A stretch of 26,623 nt of DNA from an uncultured Rhizobiaceae group bacterium (GTDB lineage Bacteria > Pseudomonadota > Alphaproteobacteria > Rhizobiales > Rhizobiaceae): assembly GCA_937944075.1 (NCBI GenBank), contig CALDZZ010000181.1:1-26623 (forward strand). Reading direction: 5' to 3'. The notes beneath the pieces were generated by a model. That model was not told the origin of the DNA. It ran no database searches and worked only from the letters and a program-made list of their open reading frames with translations. Below are positions 1-7,913 of this stretch, one piece after another. Both the position numbers and the translations under genes were made by a program. Numbering within the stretch: position 1 is the first letter of the stretch; every line of letters starts with the position of its first letter.

Positions 1-4
1 AATC

Positions 5-30
5 GAATCTTAAATTTAGATTCCGTTTTT
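5..30 (+). terminator. Possible weak terminator of an upstream gene
   Basis: GAATCT (5-10) and AGATTC (18-23) form a 6-bp AT-rich inverted repeat around a 7-base centre, followed by CGTTTTT. It could end a gene lying left of the window. The stem is weak and could also be chance in AT-rich DNA. The rest of 31-191 shows no open frame and no promoter I would trust. Confidence 0.3.
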
Positions 31-191
31 GATTTGTTCGTTTCTCGTTAAGCATTGTTTTTAAGTCAGTTTTTAAGGGATTGGGGCAAATTGTGTTCAT
101 CAGACAACAAGATCAGGGCAAACCTGGCGTCAGTCAAATTCACTACACCCTTTATGAAGGGTGATTGGAAAACATAATAGGGATGAACAAA

Positions 192-458
192 ATGGCACGT
201 TATGAAATAGCAAATGCAGACCTTTCAGACATGGCTTCTGCAGGAAACGCAGAGACGCTTTTTGAACTTGGCCTTGTTTATGCAGCAGGTCGTGAAGGTG
301 AACAGGATATGGTTTCAGCTCACAAATGGTTTAACATCGCAGCTTACAAGGGCCTGCAAGCAGCCAAGCAACGTCGCGAGGAAATCGCAATTGACATGAC
401 AAGGGAACAAATCGCACAGGCTCAAAAAGAAGCTCGCGAATGGATTACAACTCACTAG
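192..458 (+). CDS. Small Sel1-like repeat protein
   Basis: An 88-residue protein beginning MARYEIAN. One Sel1/TPR-like repeat is visible in the middle: a stretch rich in small residues (ETLFELGLVYAAG) followed by SAHKWFNIAAYKG, the helix-turn-helix signature of Sel1 repeats. The C-terminus is a charged helix. Sel1 repeats mediate protein-protein contacts; a single-repeat protein of this size is common in alphaproteobacteria and has no assigned reaction. No signal peptide is seen, so it is probably cytoplasmic. I start at the ATG at 192 because AGGG (179-182) lies 9 bases upstream and because family members start at MARYE; a TTG at 165 and an ATG at 183 are in frame but poorly placed. The gene is followed directly by the hairpin-rich region, and its own 3' end resembles that region (410-432). 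Confidence 0.8.
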   Translation: MARYEIANADLSDMASAGNAETLFELGLVYAAGREGEQDMVSAHKWFNIAAYKGLQAAKQRREEIAIDMTREQIAQAQKEAREWITTH

Positions 459-494
459 GTTTATCCAATCTTTAAAAAGAATTTCAATCGCACC

Positions 495-590
495 AAAAAG
501 AAGTGCGGGGAAAAATAGACTGGGCCAACCAGTAAAACAATAAAAAGAATGCGGAAAACGCATCGATAAAAACAAAAAGAATGTGGAACA
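495..590 (+). repeat. Three imperfect direct repeats AAAAAGAA-TGYGG-AANA
   Basis: Units begin at 495, 542 and 574. The second and third share 15 of 17 bases (542-558 against 574-590); the first matches them with a G inserted before TGCGG and GG after it. In the second and third units the changed base (C552 against T584) is matched on the other stem arm (G560 against A594), so the hairpin is kept. Confidence 0.55.
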
Positions 591-659
591 ACCACACAAT
601 CGGTGATTACCAACACCAAAAAGACAGACGATAAAATTCGTCAGCACGTAAAAGCATAG

Positions 660-725
660 CGGAAGCTGCAAATTTCAACAATCGGGGGCGGGTGTTGTTT
701 GATTGCGGCTTCCGTTTTATTTTTT
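660..725 (+). terminator. Rho-independent terminator with long branched stem
   Basis: Bases 660-671 pair with 703-714 in a 12-bp stem containing one G-U pair, followed by TTTTATTTTTT (715-725). Inside the loop, CAACA (676-680) pairs with TGTTG (693-697), leaving a G-rich apical loop ATCGGGGGCGGG (681-692). It ends the hairpin-array transcript and insulates it from the epimerase gene. Confidence 0.8.
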
Positions 726-802
726 ATTGCAGGCTGTTCTGATTTGACTTTCCGCTTGATGCAATCCAATTAATATATCTCATATTCAAGGCATGATTTC
801 AG

Positions 803-1786
803 ATGGCGTATTTGATAACGGGCGCAGCCGGTTTTATAGGGTTTCATTTATCAAGGTCTTTGCTTGAAAAAGGCCTACCGGTCATCGGCATCGACAGTAT
901 GAATGACTATTATTCTGTTGAATTGAAGCAATCACGCCTTGAGATACTCAATACCTATAAAAACTTTCAATTCGGAACTGTTGATATTTCAAGCGACAGT
1001 GACCTCGAAACGTTTTTGACAGGCAAAAAAATAACCAGGATCATTCACCTGGCTGCACAGGCAGGCGTGCGATACAGTCTGGAAAATCCGCGTGCCTATG
1101 TCCAATCCAACCTGGTAGGACATTTGAACATGCTTGAGATTGCCAGAAATACAGATACTCTTGAGCACATGCTTTATGCATCATCCAGTTCTGTTTATGG
1201 CGGCAGAACCGATTTGCCTTTCAGGGAAACGGATCGTGCAGACAGGCCGGTTTCACTATATGCAGCAACCAAAAAATCGGATGAATTAATCAGCCATACC
1301 TACGCTCATCTCTATGGAATACCGCTTACCGGATTAAGGTTCTTCACGGTTTATGGGCCATGGGGCAGGCCAGACATGGCATATTATTCGTTTACTAGGA
1401 AAATACTGGCTGGTGAACCGATACAGGTATTTAACCACGGCGACATGTTGCGAGATTTTACTTATGTCGATGACATCGTTTCCGGAATTTTGTCCATGCT
1501 GGAACAAGGTTTCGTAAAACCGCGAGATGACAGGCAGGACGATGCTCCTCACAGTATTTACAATATAGGCAACAACAGTCCAGAAAAGCTGGAAAACTTT
1601 TTGGCGATATTGGAAAGCCTCTTGGGAAAAAAGGCCATTCGCGAAAATCTGCCCATGCAGCCCGGTGATGTTCCTGCAACTTACGCCGATATTTCTGCAA
1701 TCCACAGAGATTATGGTTTTCAGCCGGAGACCAACCTTGAAGAGGGGCTGAAACAGTTTGTAAGCTGGTATAAAACCTATTACTAG
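803..1786 (+). CDS. lpsL: UDP-glucuronate 4-epimerase (NAD-dependent, LpsL type)
   Basis: A 327-residue extended short-chain dehydrogenase. It interconverts UDP-glucuronate and UDP-galacturonate, supplying GalA to lipopolysaccharide or capsule, in the cytoplasm. Visible motifs: the NAD-binding GAAGFIG at residues 7-13, D31 ending the second strand, the ASSSSVYG serine motif at about 126-133, and the catalytic pair Y153-x3-K157 (YAATK). The stretch IDSMNDYY (30-37) and FFTVYGPWGRPDMA (180-193) are characteristic of UDP-glucuronate epimerases rather than GalE. Length matches the family. The ATG at 803 has AAGG at 788-791, slightly far. TTGACT (744-749) upstream could be a -35 element, but no well-spaced -10 follows. 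The gene stands alone between a terminator and the transporter operon. An exact substrate other than UDP-GlcA cannot be excluded. Confidence 0.88.
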   Translation: MAYLITGAAGFIGFHLSRSLLEKGLPVIGIDSMNDYYSVELKQSRLEILNTYKNFQFGTVDISSDSDLETFLTGKKITRIIHLAAQAGVRYSLENPRAYVQSNLVGHLNMLEIARNTDTLEHMLYASSSSVYGGRTDLPFRETDRADRPVSLYAATKKSDELISHTYAHLYGIPLTGLRFFTVYGPWGRPDMAYYSFTRKILAGEPIQVFNHGDMLRDFTYVDDIVSGILSMLEQGFVKPRDDRQDDAPHSIYNIGNNSPEKLENFLAILESLLGKKAIRENLPMQPGDVPATYADISAIHRDYGFQPETNLEEGLKQFVSWYKTYY

Positions 1787-1931
1787 GCCTTGTTTCCAGT
1801 TCCATCGCAAAAGATGCGAGAAACTTTCGACTGCATGTCTTTTTTATGTGACTCTTGGCCCACTTTCCATTTAAGCTTGCTTCCAATAAAAGAATTACAA
1901 GTTTTCGTGATTGAGGGGCATATTCGCAACA

Positions 1932-3845
1932 ATGAGCGAGCCATCAAAGTTATTGCAAGTTGATGATCTGAAGGTTTCCTTCAAGCTGCAAAAGGGCAAG
2001 CTTGATGCTGTTAAAGGTGTCAGCTTCTCAATTGCAGAGGGCGAAGTCGTTGCAATTGTTGGTGAGTCCGGTTCTGGCAAATCGGTCATTGCCCAGTCCA
2101 TTTTGAGAATACTTCCCAAGAACGCCAGCATAGACGATGGTTCAATTTTGTTTTGTGATCCTAAAGCAAATTACAAAGCCGTTGATCTGACAAGTTTTGA
2201 GTCAACTGACGATTATCTTTATGAGGTTCGTGGCGGCAGAATATCAATGGTTTTTCAGGAGCCAATGACAGCCCTTTCTCCATTACACACTATTGGTAAT
2301 CAGGTAGAGGAAGCGCTTGTTCTGCATCATGAGAAATCATCTTCAGATGCAAGGTCTGAAACAGAAGAAATTCTGCGCCTGGTCGGCTTCCCTGATCCTG
2401 CGCGCGGTTATTCAATGTATCCCTTTGAATTGTCAGGCGGCTTGCGTCAGCGTGCCGTGATTGCAATGGCGCTGATTTGTAACCCGGCTTTGGTAATAGC
2501 AGATGAACCAACAACGGCCCTGGATGTAACGGTACAGGCGCAAATTCTGGGCCTGATGAAAGAGCTTCAGAAAAAATTCAATACCGCCATTTTGATGATT
2601 ACGCATGATTTGGGTGTTGTTGCCAACATGGCAGACAAGGTTGTCGTGATTTATCATGGAGAAGTTATGGAGGCAGGCACCGTGGATGATATTTTCCGCA
2701 GGCCACAACATCCATATCTGAAGGCGCTTATAGCCGCGATACCGCATTTCGATATGAAGGAAAATGAAAGGCTGGTCTCGCTGAGGGATACAGACGCAAG
2801 CGGACTGACGAAAACAATTCACAAATTGTCCTCACAGTTCAGGGCTGCCAGTCCGGAAAACATGGATGGCCCCCATCTCAAGGTCGAAAATCTCAGAAAA
2901 GAATTCGTTTCCACCAAAGGAAGCTGGTTCGGCGCCGGGGATGAAAACCGTATTGTTGCGGTTGACAATGTAAGCTTTGAAATCAATAGGGGCGAATGCC
3001 TCGGCCTTGTGGGCGAAAGTGGTTCGGGAAAAACAACCGTTTCAAAACTCATCATGAAAGCACTTGAGGCGACTTCTGGCAGCGTGCATCTGAATACAGG
3101 CCAGGGCATGAAGGATGTGTTGGGCCTTGAGGGGCGGGAGCTGATGGATTTCCGACGCAGGGTTCAGATGATTTTTCAGGACCCCTACAGTTCATTGAAC
3201 CCGAGAATGACGATCCAGAATATTTTGAATGAACCCTATGTCATTCATGGCCTTGCCAATGAGAACTCACAGCAAGATGACATTCTGGACCTGATCCGTC
3301 TTGTGGGCATGGAGTCAAACTGTCTCAATCGCTATCCGCATTCCTTTTCGGGCGGTCAACGTCAAAGAATTGGCATAGCGCGTGCGTTGGCGCTACATCC
3401 TGAAATCATGATTTGTGACGAACCTGTCTCAGCTCTTGATGTTTCGGTACAGGCTCAAATTCTGAATCTGCTCAATGATCTGAGAAAAGAACTGGGACTG
3501 ACCAGCCTGTTTATTTCCCACAATCTGGCAGTGGTGAATTATGTAGCGGACCGAATAGCTGTCATGTGTCAGGGAAAGCTGGTTGAGATCGCTTCACGCG
3601 AACAACTCTTTTCCAATCCGCATCATCCCTACACGAAGTCGCTTTTGTCGGCGGTTCCTTATCCCGATCTTGATCGTCTGCTGGATTTTGAAACCATCAA
3701 ATACACCTCTTCTGTGGAGGCGGATGATTGGGGAATGCTTTTCAAACCTTCTGCAGAGGCTGGCCTTGAAAGCATTCGCGTTGATGAGGGGCATTTTGTT
3801 CTGGCAAACTGTAACTGTAATCCATCGGACTTGAGGGCGTTATGA
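1932..3845 (+). CDS. yejF: Dual-domain peptide-type ABC transporter ATPase (YejF family)
   Basis: About 637 residues with two complete OppD/OppF-type ATPase domains in one chain. Domain 1: Walker A GESGSGKS at 44-51, signature LSGGL at 167-171, Walker B LVIADEP at 187-193. Domain 2: Walker A GESGSGKT at 361-368, Q-loop IFQDP, signature FSGGQ at 472-476, Walker B IMICDEP at 492-498. Each domain is followed by the HPY(L/T)K motif of the oligopeptide-transporter C-terminal region. It powers import by the two permeases encoded downstream, at the inner face of the membrane. I start at ATG 1932 (MSEPSKLLQV); a TTG at 1911 is in frame but would overlap GAGGGG (1913-1918), the likely ribosome-binding site. 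The stop overlaps the next start (ATGA). In E. coli the ATPase is last in the operon; here it is first. Confidence 0.9.
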   Translation: MSEPSKLLQVDDLKVSFKLQKGKLDAVKGVSFSIAEGEVVAIVGESGSGKSVIAQSILRILPKNASIDDGSILFCDPKANYKAVDLTSFESTDDYLYEVRGGRISMVFQEPMTALSPLHTIGNQVEEALVLHHEKSSSDARSETEEILRLVGFPDPARGYSMYPFELSGGLRQRAVIAMALICNPALVIADEPTTALDVTVQAQILGLMKELQKKFNTAILMITHDLGVVANMADKVVVIYHGEVMEAGTVDDIFRRPQHPYLKALIAAIPHFDMKENERLVSLRDTDASGLTKTIHKLSSQFRAASPENMDGPHLKVENLRKEFVSTKGSWFGAGDENRIVAVDNVSFEINRGECLGLVGESGSGKTTVSKLIMKALEATSGSVHLNTGQGMKDVLGLEGRELMDFRRRVQMIFQDPYSSLNPRMTIQNILNEPYVIHGLANENSQQDDILDLIRLVGMESNCLNRYPHSFSGGQRQRIGIARALALHPEIMICDEPVSALDVSVQAQILNLLNDLRKELGLTSLFISHNLAVVNYVADRIAVMCQGKLVEIASREQLFSNPHHPYTKSLLSAVPYPDLDRLLDFETIKYTSSVEADDWGMLFKPSAEAGLESIRVDEGHFVLANCNCNPSDLRAL

Positions 3846-5737
3846 GAATATTATTCAAAACTCTGGTCAGTGTTTATTGTGCGTGTCTGTTTTTTGTTTC
3901 ATCATCCATGGCACAGGAAATCCCGTTTTTTGAGGGTCTTGTAAAAGACGGAAAACTACCGCCAATGCAAGAGCGTTTGCCGGAAAACCCTCTACAGCTG
4001 AATTTTGAAAAGACCAACAAAACGATAGGTAAATATGGTGGTGATTTGCGCCTCATAATGGGCAAGGCAAAAGACCTTGGCCAGATTACTGTTTATACTT
4101 ATGCCCGACTTGTAGGATACGCAGAAGATTTTACCATCCAGCCGGATATTGCCGAAGCCTATCACGTTGCAGAAGGACGGGATTTTACCTTCAAGCTCAG
4201 ACAGGGGCATCGCTGGTCAGATGGGCATCCGGTCACATCAGAAGATTTTCGCTACTTCTGGGAAGACATGGTCAAAAATGAGAAACTTGGCAAAAAGGGT
4301 GTTCCTGCCCAATTGCTGGTTGATGGTGAAGAACCTACCTTTACAGTGGTCGATGAACTGACGTTCCGCTATACATGGGAAAAACCCAATCCCTCATTTT
4401 TACCTGCACTGGCGGCTCCTTCGCCCTTGTACATTTATCGTCCTGCTCATTACATGAAGCAATTTCATGAGAAGTATGCTGACAAGGATGAACTGGCAAA
4501 TAAAGTTGCTGACAATGATGCAAGGGATTGGGGTGCATTACATACCCGCAAACAAAGGCAGCGCCGTCCGGAAAATCCGGAGCTTCCGACATTGCAGGCA
4601 TGGCGAAATACAACACCGCCACCAAGCACCCGGTTTATTTTTGAGCGCAATCCCTATTTTCACCGTGTAGACCCTGAAGGCAGACAGCTGCCCTATATCG
4701 ACCGTCTGGTCATGTCTGTGGTGTCAAAGGATGTGGTTGCTGCAAAGGCTGGAACGGGTGAGGCTGACTTGCAGGCAAGATACTTGCAATTCAGCGATGT
4801 GCCATACCTCAAGCGTGGCGAAAAAAGAAATAACTTTACAACAAGACTATGGTCTCTTGGCAGGGGATCACAGGTAGCACTGTTCCCGAATCTGAATGCC
4901 AATGATGAAGTATGGCGAACCGTTCTTCAGGACGTGCGCTTTAGAAGAGCATTGTCTTTGGGTATCAACCGCAAGGAAATCAACGAAGTTATTTACTTTG
5001 GCCTCGCCTATCCAAGTGCCAATACTGTCATGCCACAAAGCAAATTGTACAAAGCGGAATACTCACAGATGTGGGCCGAGTATGACCGTGACAAAGCCAA
5101 CGCCTTGCTTGATGAAATAGGACTGGACAAACGAGACGCAGATGGCACCAGACTGTTGCCGGATGGCAGACGTGCAGAGATTACCATTGAAACTGCTGGG
5201 GAAAGCTCTGAAGAGACAGATGTTCTGGAATTGATTACAGATCACTACCGAGAAATAGGGCTAAAGATTTTCATACGCTCCTCACAGCGTGACATTTTCA
5301 GAAGGCGAGCAGCAGCTGGTGAAACTCTGATTTCAGTTTTCAGTGGTCTCAACAACGCGGTCGCCACAGAAACGATGAACCCGGAAGAACTTGCCCCAAC
5401 TGATGAGGCTCAGTTGCAATGGCCAAAATGGGGTCAATACGCAAGCACTAATACAAAGGCGGGTGAACCTATCGATCTGGACGGTCCAATGCTGCAATTA
5501 CAGCTGTTTAATAAATGGATGCTTGCCAACACAAACGAAGAACGTATGGAAATTTGGCATGAAATGCTGAGTGGGTACACCAATCAGGTGTTCAGCATTG
5601 GCACGGTCAATAACAGCAGACAACCCGTGGTTGTCTCCAACGATCTGCGCAATGTCCCTCAAGAAGGTATTTATGCCTGGGAGCCGACTTCATACTTCGG
5701 TATCTATAAGCCTGATACCTTTTGGTATGATCGGTAA
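3842..5737 (+). CDS. yejA: ABC transporter periplasmic binding protein, SBP_bac_5 family
   Basis: A 631-residue extracellular solute-binding protein of the oligopeptide class. A Sec signal peptide is visible at residues 1-24, with cleavage expected after SSMA; there is no lipobox cysteine, so it should be free in the periplasm. The family core is recognisable in GKYGGDLR, DIAEAYHVAEGRDFTFKLR and HRWSDGHPVTSEDFRYFWED (about residues 60-145), where the ligand-binding fold starts. The sequence is closer to the YejA-like alphaproteobacterial group than to OppA. It delivers ligand to the two permeases encoded downstream. The ligand cannot be read from the sequence; YejABEF systems take peptides, microcin C and, in Agrobacterium, muropeptides. 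It overlaps the ATPase gene by four bases and is followed 15 bases later by the permease. Confidence 0.85.
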   Translation: MRILFKTLVSVYCACLFFVSSSMAQEIPFFEGLVKDGKLPPMQERLPENPLQLNFEKTNKTIGKYGGDLRLIMGKAKDLGQITVYTYARLVGYAEDFTIQPDIAEAYHVAEGRDFTFKLRQGHRWSDGHPVTSEDFRYFWEDMVKNEKLGKKGVPAQLLVDGEEPTFTVVDELTFRYTWEKPNPSFLPALAAPSPLYIYRPAHYMKQFHEKYADKDELANKVADNDARDWGALHTRKQRQRRPENPELPTLQAWRNTTPPPSTRFIFERNPYFHRVDPEGRQLPYIDRLVMSVVSKDVVAAKAGTGEADLQARYLQFSDVPYLKRGEKRNNFTTRLWSLGRGSQVALFPNLNANDEVWRTVLQDVRFRRALSLGINRKEINEVIYFGLAYPSANTVMPQSKLYKAEYSQMWAEYDRDKANALLDEIGLDKRDADGTRLLPDGRRAEITIETAGESSEETDVLELITDHYREIGLKIFIRSSQRDIFRRRAAAGETLISVFSGLNNAVATETMNPEELAPTDEAQLQWPKWGQYASTNTKAGEPIDLDGPMLQLQLFNKWMLANTNEERMEIWHEMLSGYTNQVFSIGTVNNSRQPVVVSNDLRNVPQEGIYAWEPTSYFGIYKPDTFWYDR

Positions 5738-5752
5738 GAGAGCGCATTTTCC

Positions 5753-6751
5753 ATGATAACATATATTATAAAACGCATCCTCTACATGATACCGACTTTG
5801 GTGCTAACGAGTATTCTCGTTTTCACACTGATTGAATTGCCACCAGGTGACTATTTTGAAAGTTATGTCAACGAACTGAGAGCAGCAGGGGAGACGGTGG
5901 ATCCCAAGCTGATTGAGTTCCTGCGTACTGAATACGGTTTCGACAAACCGATCTGGGAGCGTTACTTCCAGTGGGCAACTGGCATGCTGGTTGGCGACTT
6001 CGGTTATTCTTTTGAATACGAACTGCCGGTAAGAGAGGTCATCGGAGACCGTTTGCTGTTTACCATTCTCGTTACCTTCGTGACGATTATTTTTACCTGG
6101 CTGATCGCCTTTCCAATTGGTATTTATTCTGCAACGCACCAGTATAGCTGGGGTGATTATGGACTGACATTCCTGGGCTTGCTGGGTCTGGCCACGCCAA
6201 ACTTTTTGCTGGCATTGATAATGATGTTCCTGGCCAATGAATGGTTCGGTACTACCATTGGCGGATTGGTTGATCCTGAATTTATCGGACAGCCGTTGAG
6301 TTGGGCCAAATTTGTTTCTGTTATGGAGCATTTGTGGATTCCGGTAATCGTGATTGGAACATCTGGTACAGCCGCCATGATTAGACGCGTACGTGCAAAC
6401 CTTCTGGACGAACTTCGCAAGCCCTATGTTACAACTGCCAGGGCAAAGGGCATGACTGAATTCAGGGGTTTGATGAAATACCCTTTCCGTATGTCTCTCA
6501 ATTTTTTTATTGCAGACATAGGTGGAATTTTGCCAACTGTTATCTCGGGTGCAGAGATTGTTGCGATCGTATTATCACTGGAAACAACTGGGCCAATTCT
6601 CATCCAGGCTTTGCAAAGTCAGGACATGTATCTTGCAGGTTCATTCCTCATGTTGCTTGGGTTCCTGACGGTGATTGGTGTTCTGATTTCTGATATTGCA
6701 TTGGCATTCCTTGATCCACGAATACGCTTGCAGGGAGGTGTCAGTCGATGA
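5753..6751 (+). CDS. yejB: ABC transporter permease (YejB/DppB type)
   Basis: A 332-residue inner-membrane permease of the peptide/nickel class. The N-terminus MITYIIKRILYMIPTLVLTS is the typical DppB/YejB first membrane helix, followed by LPPGDYF and a periplasmic loop, then about five further helices. The cytoplasmic EAA loop that docks on the ATPase is seen around LRKPYVTTARAKGMTEF. The start at 5753 follows the binding-protein gene after 15 bases, and the stop overlaps the next start (ATGA at 6748-6751), implying coupled translation. It forms a heterodimer with the permease encoded next to it. Confidence 0.9.
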   Translation: MITYIIKRILYMIPTLVLTSILVFTLIELPPGDYFESYVNELRAAGETVDPKLIEFLRTEYGFDKPIWERYFQWATGMLVGDFGYSFEYELPVREVIGDRLLFTILVTFVTIIFTWLIAFPIGIYSATHQYSWGDYGLTFLGLLGLATPNFLLALIMMFLANEWFGTTIGGLVDPEFIGQPLSWAKFVSVMEHLWIPVIVIGTSGTAAMIRRVRANLLDELRKPYVTTARAKGMTEFRGLMKYPFRMSLNFFIADIGGILPTVISGAEIVAIVLSLETTGPILIQALQSQDMYLAGSFLMLLGFLTVIGVLISDIALAFLDPRIRLQGGVSR

Positions 6752-7896
6752 GTGACAGTCATTATGTAAACGACAAACCGTTTGACCCCAAAAGCATAGA
6801 GGTTCTGACACCTGAACAGGAAGCCATTTTTCTGGCACCGCAAAGACAACTCATGTGGTGGAAATTCAAACGCCACAAGCTTGCTGTTGTAAGCGGTATT
6901 TTCCTGGCGCTGATGTATTTGATGACAATATTTGCAGAGTTTTTGGCACCTTATTCAATTGAAAGCCGAAACTCGGAATACACGCTCGCACCTCCTCACA
7001 ATATCAACTTCTTTCACAAGGGTGAGTTTATTGGTCCCTTTGTTTACGGTTATGACAAGGAACTTGATCTGGAGAAGATGCAAAGAATTTATACGCCAAA
7101 CGAAGACAAGGTTATCAAACTGAATTTCTTCTGTTCCGGTGATCCCTATCAATTCTGGGGCATGTTCAGCGCAGATAATCACCTCATGTGTGCAGACATC
7201 GAAGAGCCGGTTTATCTGCTGGGTTCTGATACTCTTGGTCGGGATATGCTAAGCCGCATCATCTATGGCGCCAGAATATCGCTCACGATCGGATTGATTG
7301 GTATTGCGATCAGTTTCAGCTTGGGAATTCTGATTGGTGGTCTTGCTGGCTATTATGGAGGTTGGGTAGATACAATCGCCCAACGCTTGATTGAGGTAGT
7401 ACAATCCTTGCCAACCTTGCCCTTATGGCTGACCCTGGTTGCAATAATGCCGAGTAATTGGAGCCAGGTGGCTGTTTACTTTGCCATTACGATCATTCTT
7501 GGTCTGATAGATTGGACAGGATTGGCAAGAGCCGTGCGGTCAAAGTTATTATCTCTGCGAGAAGAGGATTACGTTTTGGCAGCGCGGTTGATGGGAGCCA
7601 GTCCAAAACGCATTATTGGGCTGCATCTTATTCCCGGTTTCATGAGCCATCTCATCGCATCTGCAACCATTACAATTCCCACCATGATCCTTGGAGAAAC
7701 AGCACTTTCATTCCTTGGGCTGGGCTTGCGCGCACCCACGGTAAGCTGGGGTATCCTTCTGAATGATGCACAAAACATTGGGGTTGTCGCATTGACGCCA
7801 TGGCTAATATATCCGGTTATTCCTGTAATACTGATAATCCTGGCGTTCAATTTCTTCGGCGATGGTCTGCGCGATGCCGCTGACCCTTATGCATAA
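6748..7896 (+). CDS. yejE: ABC transporter permease (YejE/DppC type) with periplasmic insertion
   Basis: A 382-residue permease. A cytoplasmic N-terminal tail of about 42 residues precedes membrane helix 1 (about 44-66). An extracytoplasmic segment of roughly 90 residues follows (about 68-157) before the conserved LLGSDTLGRDMLSRIIYGAR motif that opens the DppC/YejE core. The EAA loop is EEDYVLAARLMGASPKRI. The insertion carries two cysteines (C129 and C148) that could form a disulfide and may help dock the binding protein. The insertion makes the protein longer than DppC (about 300 residues) and is typical of the YejE branch. Last gene of the operon; it converges on the next gene with only 17 bases between and no visible terminator. 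Confidence 0.88.
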   Translation: MSDSHYVNDKPFDPKSIEVLTPEQEAIFLAPQRQLMWWKFKRHKLAVVSGIFLALMYLMTIFAEFLAPYSIESRNSEYTLAPPHNINFFHKGEFIGPFVYGYDKELDLEKMQRIYTPNEDKVIKLNFFCSGDPYQFWGMFSADNHLMCADIEEPVYLLGSDTLGRDMLSRIIYGARISLTIGLIGIAISFSLGILIGGLAGYYGGWVDTIAQRLIEVVQSLPTLPLWLTLVAIMPSNWSQVAVYFAITIILGLIDWTGLARAVRSKLLSLREEDYVLAARLMGASPKRIIGLHLIPGFMSHLIASATITIPTMILGETALSFLGLGLRAPTVSWGILLNDAQNIGVVALTPWLIYPVIPVILIILAFNFFGDGLRDAADPYA

Positions 7897-7913
7897 GTAA
7901 TAGTGAAGGATAT

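Larger units (their letters stand above)
474..725 (+). ncRNA. Candidate structured RNA: array of six short hairpins plus terminator
   Basis: The 344-base gap between the Sel1-like gene and the epimerase has no credible ORF on either strand. It holds a row of perfect short stem-loops: CGCAC/GTGCG (489-493/503-507, loop 9), ACTGG/CCAGT (519-523/529-533, loop 5), ATGCG/CGCAT (549-553/559-563, loop 5), TGTGG/CCACA (582-586/592-596, loop 5), GGTG/CACC (602-605/614-617, loop 8) and GACGA/TCGTC (627-631/638-642, loop 6). They are separated by A-rich single-stranded linkers that repeat AAAAAGA at 474, 495, 542, 574 and 618. The array ends in a strong intrinsic terminator. The U-tract sets the transcript on the plus strand. 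The 5' end is unknown: it may have its own promoter or be cut from the Sel1 mRNA 3' end. I do not recognise it as a known RNA family. Confidence 0.6.

Noticed and set aside
474..642. CRISPR array suggested by the repeated AAAAAGA blocks
   Set aside because: The repeats are short, degenerate and spaced irregularly (21 to 47 bases); there are no constant 24-40-base repeats and no cas genes.
315..671. 118-residue leftward reading across the Sel1 gene end and hairpin region
   Set aside because: It runs antisense to the Sel1-like gene and the hairpin array; its hydrophobic, phenylalanine-rich product comes from reading A-rich DNA backwards, and no ribosome-binding site or family match is visible.
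744..776. Promoter TTGACT with TAATAT before the epimerase gene
   Set aside because: The spacing is 21 bases, too long for a standard sigma70 promoter; better-spaced -10 candidates match poorly, so I did not list it.
1334..1886. Overlapping leftward readings at the end of the epimerase gene
   Set aside because: Antisense to a well-conserved epimerase; no start signals and no recognisable domain.
5804..6331. 175-residue leftward reading inside the YejB-like gene
   Set aside because: Shadow of a strongly coding membrane-protein gene; composition is low-complexity polar, as expected from the antisense of hydrophobic codons.
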